This document shows, piece after piece, positions 1 to 6,078 of a DNA stretch of 6,326 nucleotides (its first letter is position 1; each line of letters begins with the position of its first letter). The position numbers were made by a program, and so were the translations under genes. The stretch lies in contig CAYJHI010000049.1 in assembly GCA_964370085.1 (NCBI GenBank), forward strand, positions 1-6,326. The letters run 5' to 3'. Source of the DNA: CARZYU01 sp964370085. Its GTDB lineage: Bacteria; Bacillota_I; Bacilli_A; RF39; UBA660. A model generated the notes under the pieces. It was not told the origin of the DNA. It saw nothing but the letters and a program-made list of their open reading frames with translations, and ran no database searches.

Positions 1-89
1 GCATTTACTATTGTTGTATTAAATATTGACAAAGCAACAGTCAATACAACTAATATCATACCTAATATTTTATTCATCTTTTTTTTCAT
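1..89 (-). CDS. 5' end of a secreted or membrane-anchored protein gene (partial)
   Basis: The reading frame opens at an ATG at 89-87 and stays open to the window edge, giving about 30 residues. It starts with MKKKMNKILG, followed by a hydrophobic core (MILVVLTVALSIF) and a polar stretch ending in V-N-A at the edge. This is a textbook signal peptide, with a possible signal peptidase I site right at the cut. The start is supported by GAGAGGGG at 96-103, 6 nt upstream, and by a strong promoter further up. A second in-frame ATG at 77 is a less likely start because it is further from the RBS. The mature protein is outside the window, so no function can be given. The gene has its own promoter and follows a possible terminator, so it is probably a separate transcription unit from the ABC importer. 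Confidence 0.8.
   Translation of the reverse strand, partial: MKKKMNKILGMILVVLTVALSIFNTTIVN
49..64. repeat. 16-bp direct repeat, copy 1
   Basis: The 16 bases actaatatcataccta occur here and again, exactly, at 170-185 in the same orientation. This copy lies inside the signal-peptide coding sequence, over the codons for roughly LGMILV. The spacing between copies is 121 bp. The repeat is AT-rich but is not a simple run. Confidence 0.6.
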
Positions 90-115
90 AATTTTCCCCT
101 CTCGTTAATGTGCAT

Positions 116-144
116 ATTATACCACAATCACTAAAAAAAAGCAA
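116..144 (-). promoter_or_regulatory. Promoter of the signal-peptide gene
   Basis: On the minus strand a perfect TATAAT (121-116) is preceded by TG one base upstream (TGGTATAAT), an extended -10 element. A -35-like TTGCTT (144-139) lies exactly 17 bp upstream. Only its first three bases match TTGACA, so the extended -10 probably carries most of the strength. Transcription would start around 109, giving a leader of about 20 nt that contains the GAGAGGGG ribosome binding site (103-96). This is the best promoter match in the window. Confidence 0.72.
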
Positions 145-169
145 TAACATCTACACAAAACTTTCCTAT

Positions 170-185
170 ACTAATATCATACCTA
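170..185. repeat. 16-bp direct repeat, copy 2
   Basis: This is the exact match to 49-64, in the non-coding DNA between the ABC importer terminator and the promoter of the signal-peptide gene. On the minus strand both copies follow an A-rich stretch. The similarity seems to extend loosely on both sides, since both neighbourhoods read like GAAAAAAA before the repeat and TTTGT after it. That hints at a decayed duplication of a gene start, but base composition could explain it. Confidence 0.55.
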
Positions 186-215
186 TTTTTTAAGTTTTTT
201 TCAAGTTAAATTGGT

Positions 216-254
216 AAAAAAAAAGAAAAGTCATATTGAAATTACCTTTCCTTT
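216..254 (-). terminator. Possible weak intrinsic terminator of the ABC importer operon
   Basis: In the minus-strand RNA, AAAGGAAAG (254-246) can pair with CTTTTCTTT (230-222) as a 9-bp stem with one G-U pair. The loop is about 15 nt and contains a small TCA/TGA pairing. A run of nine T (224-216) overlaps the end of the stem. The 5' arm overlaps the last permease codons and the stop follows at once. The stem is A-U rich and the loop is long, so termination is probably partial. Confidence 0.4.
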
Positions 255-1039
255 ATCAATTTTTTTTGTATTACTATTATTATGTAATACATTACCCAAG
301 ATAATAGTGCTAAAATCACTACTGATGTTATAACTAAATTTATATTGAACACTTGTGAACCATATATTATCAAGTACCCTAATCCTTCTTTTGATACTAA
401 TAATTCTCCCATAATTACTCCTACTAGAGACATACTTATATTTACTTTCATAGTATTAACAATATTCATCATATTATTTGGAATTACTACATTTATAAAA
501 ATTTGTGTTTTACTTGCATTAAATGATTTAAGTATTTTAATATAATTATTATTGGTAGATATAAAAGCATTATATATGTTTATTACTGAAATAAATACAC
601 ATATCAATAATGCCATGAATATAATCGATGAAGTGTCTGCTCCTATCCAAATTATTATTAATGGTCCTAAGGCTACTTTAGGAATTGAATTAATTATTGT
701 TAAATAAGGTTCAATTATTTTAGCAATTGTTTTGTTCCACCAAAGTATTGTTGCTACGATTATTCCAATTAATGTGGCTAGGGTAAAACTAATTAATGTT
801 TCATATATTGTTGCAAATATGTGGTTAAATAAATTATTATTTTCTATCAAATTTTTTATTGTTTCCACTATTTCTTTTGGACTGGATGTTAAAAATGTAT
901 TTATCATTTCTAAGTTTGCTAATAATTGCCACAATATTAAAAACGATATTGCTAATCCTATTTGCACAATCAAAATTATTCTTTTTTCTTTTTTTATCCT
1001 CTTCACATGGTTTAAATGTTCTTTGCTATATGTGTACAT
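242..1039 (-). CDS. ABC importer permease, SsuC/TauC/ThiX-like
   Basis: This 265-residue integral membrane protein is the channel subunit of an ABC importer. It has a basic cytoplasmic N-terminus (residues 1-20), a first membrane segment at about 21-41, and further hydrophobic segments near 81-101, 122-133, 136-156, 201-215 and 232-257. The cytoplasmic coupling loop (EAA-like motif) lies at about 157-190, around LKSFNASKTQIFINVVIPNN. It keeps the A-S spacing and the I-P of the family but lacks the usual E-A-A opening and has N-N in place of the common P-A-A after I-P. Length and layout fit the BPD_transp_1 family of nitrate/taurine/sulfonate/thiamine-precursor permeases. The ATG at 1039 overlaps the ATPase gene by 14 nt and has GGAGAG 6 nt upstream, so the two are probably co-translated. 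The substrate is not readable from the sequence. Confidence 0.9.
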   Translation of the reverse strand: MYTYSKEHLNHVKRIKKEKRIILIVQIGLAISFLILWQLLANLEMINTFLTSSPKEIVETIKNLIENNNLFNHIFATIYETLISFTLATLIGIIVATILWWNKTIAKIIEPYLTIINSIPKVALGPLIIIWIGADTSSIIFMALLICVFISVINIYNAFISTNNNYIKILKSFNASKTQIFINVVIPNNMMNIVNTMKVNISMSLVGVIMGELLVSKEGLGYLIIYGSQVFNINLVITSVVILALLSWVMYYIIIVIQKKLIKER

Positions 1040-1775
1040 CTAAATCTCTCCATAATTTTTCATAATAGTAATTAAACTCTTTACATTTTCTATTGTGAAT
1101 TGGACTTTTTTTATCTGTTAGTGAAATATCGTAAATATTTTTTACTTGTGCTGGTCTTTTGCTTAGAACTATTACTCTATCTGACAGACTAATAGCTTCT
1201 GCTATGTCATGTGTCACCATTATAACGGTCTTTTTTTCTTTTTTTATTATTTTATAAATATCATCACTTAATGCTAATCTTGTTTGATAGTCTAGAGCAC
1301 TAAATGGCTCATCTAATAATAATATATCTGGATCAATAGCAAGCGTTCTAATAAGGGCTACTCTTTGTCTCATACCTCCTGAAAGTGAATTTGGATAATC
1401 ATTTATAAATTCTTTCAAGCCATAATCTTCTAGCATTTTTATTGTTTTTTTTCTATTTTGTTCTGTTAATTTTCTTTGTATTTTCAACCCAATCAGACAA
1501 TTATCTAAAACTGTTAGCCAGGGAAATAACGAATCTTTTTGTAACATGTACCCTATTTGTGGATTTTGCTTATTATACTGTATTTTTCCATCTGATTTAC
1601 TTTCTAATCCTGATAATATGGATAAAACTGTGGATTTTCCACAACCGCTTGGGCCTACTATTGATATGATTTCTTCTTCATTTATATCCAGGTTAAATTT
1701 ATCTACTGCTACTAATTCACCTTTAAGATCATGATATACTTTTTTTAAACCTTCTATTTTTAGTAGATATTTCAT
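1026..1775 (-). CDS. ABC importer ATP-binding protein, SsuB/TauB/ThiZ-like
   Basis: This 249-residue cytoplasmic ATPase powers the importer encoded with it. All nucleotide-binding motifs are present: Walker A GPSGCGKS at 41-48, Q-loop Q80 in MLQKDSLFPW, ABC signature LSGGMRQR at 131-138, Walker B ILLLDEP at 151-157 with E156, D-loop SALD at 159-162 and the switch histidine H189. The Q-loop context DSLFPWLTVLDN and the MRQR after the signature are typical of the nitrate/sulfonate/taurine subfamily. The ATG at 1775 directly follows the binding-protein stop (TAAATG, no gap). I see no good Shine-Dalgarno there, so translation probably depends on coupling. The stop is TAG, the only non-TAA stop visible. 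It is complete with no missing catalytic residue. Confidence 0.95.
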   Translation of the reverse strand: MKYLLKIEGLKKVYHDLKGELVAVDKFNLDINEEEIISIVGPSGCGKSTVLSILSGLESKSDGKIQYNKQNPQIGYMLQKDSLFPWLTVLDNCLIGLKIQRKLTEQNRKKTIKMLEDYGLKEFINDYPNSLSGGMRQRVALIRTLAIDPDILLLDEPFSALDYQTRLALSDDIYKIIKKEKKTVIMVTHDIAEAISLSDRVIVLSKRPAQVKNIYDISLTDKKSPIHNRKCKEFNYYYEKLWRDLDVHI

Positions 1776-2765
1776 TTATTCAGGTATATGCACTAATTCT
1801 TCATATTCTACTCTTTGAGTAAGAACAGATGATGATTCCATTATATCTTGTAGGTGATCAAATGATTCTTTTGTTAAAGTTGTATCTATAGCCCATGCTT
1901 CTATACCTCGGTATCTTTCAACTACTTTTGCAATATCGTTGATTGTGATATCTGGAAATTCTGTACTTATTGCTTCTGCTACTTCTAAATCTGTATGGCT
2001 ATATACAAAATCAATTCCTTTTTGAATTGCTCGATTAAACTTTTCTATTATCTCAGGATTATCTTCAATGTAACTTTTTCTAGCTTGGTATGTTGTATAT
2101 GGAACATTACCTCCTAGTTCTCCTAATGATGCTACTACATGTCCATATCCTTCTTCTTCAATTTGTAATGCTGTTGGTTCAAATAAGTTAACATAGTCTC
2201 CTTCTCCCGATATAAAAGCTCCACTCATTGAGGCAAAATCAATTGATGTATCTACTATTAAGTCTGTTTCTGGATTAATTCCATTTTCTTTAAGTACCCA
2301 TTCAAATGTCATTACAGGCATTCCTCCTGGTCTACCTGCTATTACTTTTTGTCCTTTTAAATCTTCCAATGTAAATTCTTCATTTGGTTCTTTTGAGACA
2401 ATAAATGACCCATCTTTTTGTGTTAGTTGTGCAAATGTTTGTAAGTAATCTTTTTCTCCTTCGTTGTATATATATATTGTTGCTTCACTTCCGGCAAAAC
2501 CTATTTGTACATCATTAGACAGTACTGCCGCTGTTACTTTATCAGCGCCTGGAGTTAATACTAATTCAACATTTAATCCTTCTTCTTCAAAATATCCTTG
2601 TGTTAGTGCTACATATTGTGGTGCATAAAAAATACTATGTGTTACTTCTGCAACTTTTATTTCTATAAGATTTTTTTCTGTATTATTATTGAAATTTAAT
2701 AAAACGCTTCCACCTATAATAACTATTAATAATATAGCTGTTATAGTTGTCCATATTTTTGACAT
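1776..2765 (-). CDS. ABC importer substrate-binding protein (NMT1/THI5-like), membrane-anchored, no lipobox
   Basis: This 329-residue protein captures substrate outside the membrane for the permease and ATPase downstream. The family signature near the mature N-terminus is HSIFYAPQYVALTQGYFEEEGL (about 43-64), followed by GADKVTAAVLSNDVQIGFAG (73-92), the usual pattern of NMT1/THI5/SsuA-like proteins. Family members bind nitrate, taurine, sulfonates, thiamine pyrimidine or riboflavin, and the sequence does not say which applies here. The N-terminus is MSKIWTT followed by a hydrophobic stretch to about residue 24. There is no cysteine anywhere, so there is no lipobox, and I see no clear A-x-A cleavage site; a signal-anchor is inferred. 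I chose the ATG at 2765 because GAGAGG lies 6 nt upstream. An in-frame TTG at 2783 would put that RBS inside the gene. Confidence 0.88.
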   Translation of the reverse strand: MSKIWTTITAILLIVIIGGSVLLNFNNNTEKNLIEIKVAEVTHSIFYAPQYVALTQGYFEEEGLNVELVLTPGADKVTAAVLSNDVQIGFAGSEATIYIYNEGEKDYLQTFAQLTQKDGSFIVSKEPNEEFTLEDLKGQKVIAGRPGGMPVMTFEWVLKENGINPETDLIVDTSIDFASMSGAFISGEGDYVNLFEPTALQIEEEGYGHVVASLGELGGNVPYTTYQARKSYIEDNPEIIEKFNRAIQKGIDFVYSHTDLEVAEAISTEFPDITINDIAKVVERYRGIEAWAIDTTLTKESFDHLQDIMESSSVLTQRVEYEELVHIPE

Positions 2766-2771
2766 ATTATT

Positions 2772-2777
2772 CCTCTC
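2772..2777 (-). promoter_or_regulatory. Ribosome binding site that sets the binding-protein start
   Basis: GAGAGG on the minus strand ends 6 nt before the ATG at 2765. A longer frame from TTG at 2783 would include this site as codons and has no RBS of its own, so the shorter start is preferred. Confidence 0.75.
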
Positions 2778-2786
2778 TTTCAAAAT

Positions 2787-2818
2787 ATTATACGTTTGAT
2801 ATTAAATTTGAGTTACAA
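2787..2818 (-). promoter_or_regulatory. Possible promoter of the ABC importer operon
   Basis: A perfect TATAAT lies at 2792-2787 on the minus strand, giving a predicted start near 2780 and a leader of about 15 nt. The -35 is unclear. TTGTAA at 2818-2813 is 20 bp away, longer than normal, and the hexamer at 17 bp (TAACTC) is a poor match. There is no TGn extension. The element sits just after the terminator of the preceding operon. The whole gap is under 70 bp, too short for a TPP riboswitch or other large leader. Confidence 0.45.
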
Positions 2819-2841
2819 AAAAAAGAGTAATATTACTCTTT
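2817..2841 (-). terminator. Intrinsic terminator of the t6A/nucleotidyltransferase operon
   Basis: Positions 2822-2841 form a perfect 20-bp palindrome (half-site AAAGAGTAAT), which can fold as an 8-bp stem with a 4-nt loop. On the minus strand it runs straight into a run of eight T (2824-2817). The palindrome contains the last sense codons and the TAA stop (2835-2833) of the nucleotidyltransferase gene, so the stop codon doubles as part of the hairpin. The T-tract is only on the minus-strand side, so it is directional. Confidence 0.85.
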
Positions 2842-3582
2842 ATTAGCAAATATTTCTCTTGCTTCTGCTAAAGCTGCATGTGTTCCTACATCATAGCAAA
2901 TACCATCAGTAAAACAATAAGCATACATTGGCATTTTTTGATATAGGTATTGTGGAAATCTACCAGGTGAATCTGGATTATTCCCTTCTTCTAAATATGT
3001 TTTAATCATAGGAACGATATTTTTTGGATAAAAATATGTTGCCCACACTCTAACATTACTATTTGGATTTTCTGGTTTTTCCACTAAATCATGAATTTGA
3101 TTTTCTTCATCTAACTTTGCAACTGCAAAACTCTTTATATACTCTAAATCATCACAAGTGTCTGCTAATACAACAGGTGCTTTTTTCAAGTTATAGAAAT
3201 CTACTGCTTTTTTTAATGAATAATCATATAGATTATCTGCTGCAATAATTATTAAGTCATCATCTATTTTCATTTGATCAATTGTATATTGAATATCCCC
3301 AATAGCACCTAGACGATCATCATTTGATGTCGTATTGTCATCTAACACTATAATTGGTTTTAATTTGTTTTTTCTTTCTTCATTCCATTTAACAAAGTGT
3401 TCATAATAACGATGATTAGTTACTAAATAAACTTCATCTATTTCATCTATTACATTTATTTGTTCAATGTTATAGTCTAAAATTGTTTTACCTTCTTTTA
3501 TTTCTAATAAATGTTTTGGAAAATTTTCTGTTAATGGAAATAATCTCGTTGCATATCCTGCACATAATAAAATACATTTCAT
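2833..3582 (-). CDS. Sugar-phosphate nucleotidyltransferase family protein
   Basis: This 249-residue protein is a predicted cytoplasmic NTP:sugar-1-phosphate (or related phosphate) nucleotidyltransferase. It opens with the family signature LCAGYATRLFPLTENFPKHLL (about 6-26), including R13 and K23 for nucleotide and phosphate binding. D116 in AADN is the expected metal-binding Asp. VEKPENP (167-173) carries the conserved E-K-P, and YDVGTHAALAEA (230-241) matches the C-terminal W/Y-x-D-x-G-T motif. It resembles RfbA-like thymidylyltransferases and other short NTP_transferase proteins, and it lacks the C-terminal left-handed helix of GlmU. It could also act on choline or glycerol phosphate, and the substrate is not decided. 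It starts 6 nt after the tsaD stop (TAAcaaaaaATG) with no clear Shine-Dalgarno, so it is probably translated by coupling. It is the last gene of the operon. Confidence 0.85.
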   Translation of the reverse strand: MKCILLCAGYATRLFPLTENFPKHLLEIKEGKTILDYNIEQINVIDEIDEVYLVTNHRYYEHFVKWNEERKNKLKPIIVLDDNTTSNDDRLGAIGDIQYTIDQMKIDDDLIIIAADNLYDYSLKKAVDFYNLKKAPVVLADTCDDLEYIKSFAVAKLDEENQIHDLVEKPENPNSNVRVWATYFYPKNIVPMIKTYLEEGNNPDSPGRFPQYLYQKMPMYAYCFTDGICYDVGTHAALAEAREIFANKE

Positions 3583-3588
3583 TTTTTG

Positions 3589-4593
3589 TTATACTAATTT
3601 TAAACTCGACTTACTGTTCAAGTTTAAATCAGCTCTCCTTCCTTCTTGTTGAGCATAATAAGCAGCGGCTGCTATCATAGCGGCATTATCAGTACAATAC
3701 AAAAATTTTGGTACTGTAAATTCTATTTGTTTTTCTTCACAAAGTTTTTGCAAATTTTCTCTGATAGCACTATTAGCTGCTACTCCTCCTGCTAATATAA
3801 AATTTCTAACTTGATATTCTTCAAGAGCTTTTTTTGTTTTTGATATAATAATATCCACAACGGTTTGTTGAAAAGAAGCTGCTAAATCTTGATGATTAAT
3901 TTCATTTCCTTTTTGAACTTCTTTATGATTCAAATTAATTACGGCACTTTTCAATCCACTAAAACTAAAATTATAACTGTTATCATTTAATGGTAATGGT
4001 AACTTATAACTAGCCTTACCTTCTTTGGCTAATTTATCAATTTTAGGACCTCCTGGATATCCTAACCTGGCTACTCTTGCAACTTTATCGTAACACTCTC
4101 CTACTGCATCGTCAAGTGTTCCTCCTATTTTTTGAAAACTAAAATGCTTTTCCATTAAAATAAACTCTGTATGTCCACCACTTAAAACTAAGGCTAGTAA
4201 AGGAAACTGCAACTCTCTTTCCAAGCTATTTGCATATATGTGTCCTGCTATATGATGAACGGGAATTAATGGTTTATCATAGAGATAAGCTAATGTTTTG
4301 GCTGCTTGTAACCCTACTAATAATGATCCTATTAAACCAGGTCCTTCTGTTATAGCTATTGCATCTATTTGTTCTATGGTCATTTTTGCTTTATCTAAAC
4401 ACTCTTCAAGTACAATGGTAATATTTTTAATATGATGTCTACTAGCAATTTCTGGGACAACCCCTCCATATTCTTTATGTACATCTATTTGGGTAGAAAT
4501 AACTGTAGCAATTTCTTCATGACCATTTTTCACTATGGCACACGATGTTTCGTCGCAACTACTTTCTATCCCTAGTATATATATATCCTTCAT
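3589..4593 (-). CDS. tsaD: TsaD, tRNA N6-adenosine threonylcarbamoyltransferase
   Basis: TsaD transfers the threonylcarbamoyl group from threonylcarbamoyl-AMP to A37 of tRNAs that read ANN codons, working with TsaB and TsaE. The 334-residue length is normal for the family. Visible hallmarks are ILGIESSCDETS (6-17), VVPEIASRHH (45-54), ITEGPGLIGSLLVG (81-94), the metal-binding pair H114/H118 in PVHHIAGH (111-118), LSGGHTEF (137-144), GECYDKVAR (165-173), SFSGLKSAV (210-218), LAGGVAANS (267-275) and the metal-binding D302 in CTDNAAM. All expected metal ligands are present. The ATG at 4593 overlaps the rimI stop by one base (TAATG) and has AAGGAAG about 7 nt upstream. The protein is full length with no sign of damage. 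Confidence 0.98.
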   Translation of the reverse strand: MKDIYILGIESSCDETSCAIVKNGHEEIATVISTQIDVHKEYGGVVPEIASRHHIKNITIVLEECLDKAKMTIEQIDAIAITEGPGLIGSLLVGLQAAKTLAYLYDKPLIPVHHIAGHIYANSLERELQFPLLALVLSGGHTEFILMEKHFSFQKIGGTLDDAVGECYDKVARVARLGYPGGPKIDKLAKEGKASYKLPLPLNDNSYNFSFSGLKSAVINLNHKEVQKGNEINHQDLAASFQQTVVDIIISKTKKALEEYQVRNFILAGGVAANSAIRENLQKLCEEKQIEFTVPKFLYCTDNAAMIAAAAYYAQQEGRRADLNLNSKSSLKLV

Positions 4594-4991
4594 TATTTCA
4601 CTTCCTTCAACATCAAAATACCATCTTCATTATTGTAATATTTTTCTCTAATTGCTTTTCTTTCAAATCCTTTTTTATTGTATAGTTTTATAGCAGCTTC
4701 ATTATTGATATTTACTTCTAAGGTAATATTTTCTGTTTTTTGTTCCTTAGCTTCTTTTAATAGATAATCTATTAAACTTGTACCTACTTTTTTCCTTCTA
4801 TGCTTGTCTGATACCATTATCATATCAATTTCCATTCGCTCATATATTACTGTATATACTAAAAAACCAATACACTCATTAGTTTCTTCTATACTGGCAA
4901 TTAATAATTTGGAAAAGGGATTTAAATTATTAATTTTATAATTAAATATTTCTTCAATTAACTTATGATTATTACTGGGAATTATTTTCAT
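4593..4991 (-). CDS. rimI: RimI-like GNAT N-alpha-acetyltransferase
   Basis: This 132-residue GNAT-fold acetyltransferase is expected to acetylate a protein N-terminus, classically that of ribosomal protein S18, using acetyl-CoA. The acetyl-CoA loop is HRRKKVGTSLIDYLL (64-78). The second Gly (G70) is kept, but the first Gly of the R-x-x-G-x-G pattern is Lys (K68). ITLEVNINNEAAIKLYNKKGF (89-109) matches the RimI motif, with E92 and Y104 spaced 12 residues apart as for the catalytic Glu/Tyr pair of RimI. It is a little shorter than the usual 145-160 residues, mostly at the N-terminus. The ATG at 4991 lies within the tsaB 3' end (20-nt overlap) and has GAGG 9 nt upstream. Its place between tsaB and tsaD is the standard Firmicutes order, which supports the call. 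Confidence 0.92.
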   Translation of the reverse strand: MKIIPSNNHKLIEEIFNYKINNLNPFSKLLIASIEETNECIGFLVYTVIYERMEIDMIMVSDKHRRKKVGTSLIDYLLKEAKEQKTENITLEVNINNEAAIKLYNKKGFERKAIREKYYNNEDGILMLKEVK

Positions 4992-5613
4992 TTTTACGTT
5001 CCTCAGCTTCTGTTAATTTTAAATATAGAGGCTCTACTAAATGACAATTAATACTTCTATTTTTATTGTCATTTAGATATTTTATTATTTTCAAATAATT
5101 TGGTTTATAACTCACCTTATTATAACCTTCACAAATATCTTCCATTGTTATAATTACATAGTTTTCTTTGTTTTTAATATTTTGTAATAACTCTTCTGTT
5201 TTCATATGTTGTTTAGGTAATACTTCACACATTTTTTTATCATATATAGCTGTAAATACATATCCTCTTCTAGCATCTATTGCAGGAATTAAATAGTCAT
5301 AATTGTCAGTTGACAAGGCCATAACTTCCAAACTACTAATGGTTTTAATGGGAATATTAAAAGTCCAAGACCATGTCTTTGCTATTGTCAATCCTACTCG
5401 TATTCCTGTAAATGATCCTGGTCCGTTTACAGCAATTATTTCTTTTACATCATTCTTGTCTACTTTTGCTTTATCTAACATCTCTTTTATTTTAACTAAA
5501 GAAAAAGCAGACATGTCTTTGCCTAACTCTTCGTTTATAACTCCTAATAAGTTCTGGTTGTCAATTATAGCAGCATACAAAAAGCTAGATGATGTGTCTA
5601 TATATAAAGTCAT
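4972..5613 (-). CDS. tsaB: TsaB, t6A biosynthesis scaffold protein
   Basis: TsaB is the catalytically inactive paralogue of TsaD. It dimerises with TsaD and is needed for t6A formation. The 213-residue length is slightly short for the family. Recognisable parts are the N-terminal LYIDTSSSFLYAAI (3-16), AVNGPGSFTGIRVGLTIAK (61-79), the strongest TsaB signature, IPAIDARRGYVFTAIYD (109-125), and the C-terminal VEPLYLKLTEAEER, which is the usual end of Firmicutes TsaB. The C-terminal half is more diverged than the N-terminal half, as is normal for this protein. The ATG at 5613 overlaps the tsaE stop by one base (TAATG). The 3' end is shared with the rimI start and RBS. Confidence 0.96.
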   Translation of the reverse strand: MTLYIDTSSSFLYAAIIDNQNLLGVINEELGKDMSAFSLVKIKEMLDKAKVDKNDVKEIIAVNGPGSFTGIRVGLTIAKTWSWTFNIPIKTISSLEVMALSTDNYDYLIPAIDARRGYVFTAIYDKKMCEVLPKQHMKTEELLQNIKNKENYVIITMEDICEGYNKVSYKPNYLKIIKYLNDNKNRSINCHLVEPLYLKLTEAEERKNENNSQ

Positions 5614-6062
5614 TATAAAACCGCCTCACATACTTCTTCATATTCCTTACCGTATGGTATTAATTTTATTGAACGTGAATTTTCATCTATTACTTTAATG
5701 TTAATTTCTAAATAATGTTCTGGTAAAATATCTTTAATCATGTCAGACCATTCAATAATAGTAACTCCACCTTTGTTAAAGTACTCTTCTATACCAATAT
5801 CAGAATTGCTAGTTAAACGATATACGTCCATATGATATAAAGGTAATTCACCTTCTAAATATTCTTTAATAATATTGAAAGTAGGCGAAGTGATTGTTTC
5901 TTCTATCGCCATTGCACTCGCAAAGCCTTTAGTAAAAACTGTCTTACCACTTCCTAAATCACCATTCAAACAAATAACCATGTTTGGAAATTTTTCTGAT
6001 TCTATATTTTGTGCTAAAAGCACTGTTTCTTTTTCATCTCTTGTTGTAATTTTATAATCCAT
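5613..6062 (-). CDS. tsaE: TsaE, ATPase of the t6A biosynthesis complex
   Basis: TsaE is a small P-loop ATPase that binds the TsaB-TsaD dimer and is needed for multiple rounds of t6A synthesis. With the ATG at 6062 it is 149 residues, the usual size. Walker A is GDLGSGKT at 34-41. TSPTF (58-62), HMDVYRL (77-83) and IIEWSDMI (102-109) are the further family motifs. I chose this ATG because GGTGGTGAT lies 4 nt upstream. A GTG at 6074 would give four more residues but falls inside that ribosome binding site. It is the first gene of the operon and lies directly downstream of the rRNA operon on the same strand. Confidence 0.97.
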   Translation of the reverse strand: MDYKITTRDEKETVLLAQNIESEKFPNMVICLNGDLGSGKTVFTKGFASAMAIEETITSPTFNIIKEYLEGELPLYHMDVYRLTSNSDIGIEEYFNKGGVTIIEWSDMIKDILPEHYLEINIKVIDENSRSIKLIPYGKEYEEVCEAVL

Positions 6063-6066
6063 TTCT

Positions 6067-6075
6067 ATCACCACC
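6067..6075 (-). promoter_or_regulatory. Ribosome binding site that sets the tsaE start
   Basis: GGTGGTGAT on the minus strand matches the extended Shine-Dalgarno GGAGGTGAT at eight of nine bases and ends 4 nt before the ATG at 6062. It overlaps the two GTG codons that would otherwise be read as an upstream start. Confidence 0.75.
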
Positions 6076-6078
6076 TCT

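Noticed and set aside
345..1065. Three plus-strand reading frames (66, 103 and 68 residues) rich in hydrophobic residues
   Set aside because: They lie opposite the permease gene. The hydrophobic look comes from the reverse strand of AT-rich membrane codons, and no RBS or family motif is present.
2766..2783. Longer binding-protein start at TTG 2783
   Set aside because: It would place the GAGAGG ribosome binding site inside the gene and has no RBS of its own.
2766..2832. TPP riboswitch (THI box) before the NMT1/THI5-like importer
   Set aside because: The gap is about 67 bp and already holds a terminator, a -10 box and an RBS. No CTGAGA or other conserved riboswitch block is seen.
5303..5698. 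Plus-strand frame of 131 residues opposite tsaB and tsaE
   Set aside because: Both tsaB and tsaE are certain on the minus strand, and this frame has no recognisable domain or RBS. It is a shadow frame.
242..6062. Mycoplasma-type code with TGA as Trp
   Set aside because: Trp positions checked use TGG, and all genes reach full family length under the standard code. The absence of TGA stops among eight genes is unremarkable at this AT content.
6063..6074. Longer tsaE start at GTG 6074
   Set aside because: The GTG GTG codons are part of the Shine-Dalgarno of the ATG at 6062, which gives the usual TsaE length.
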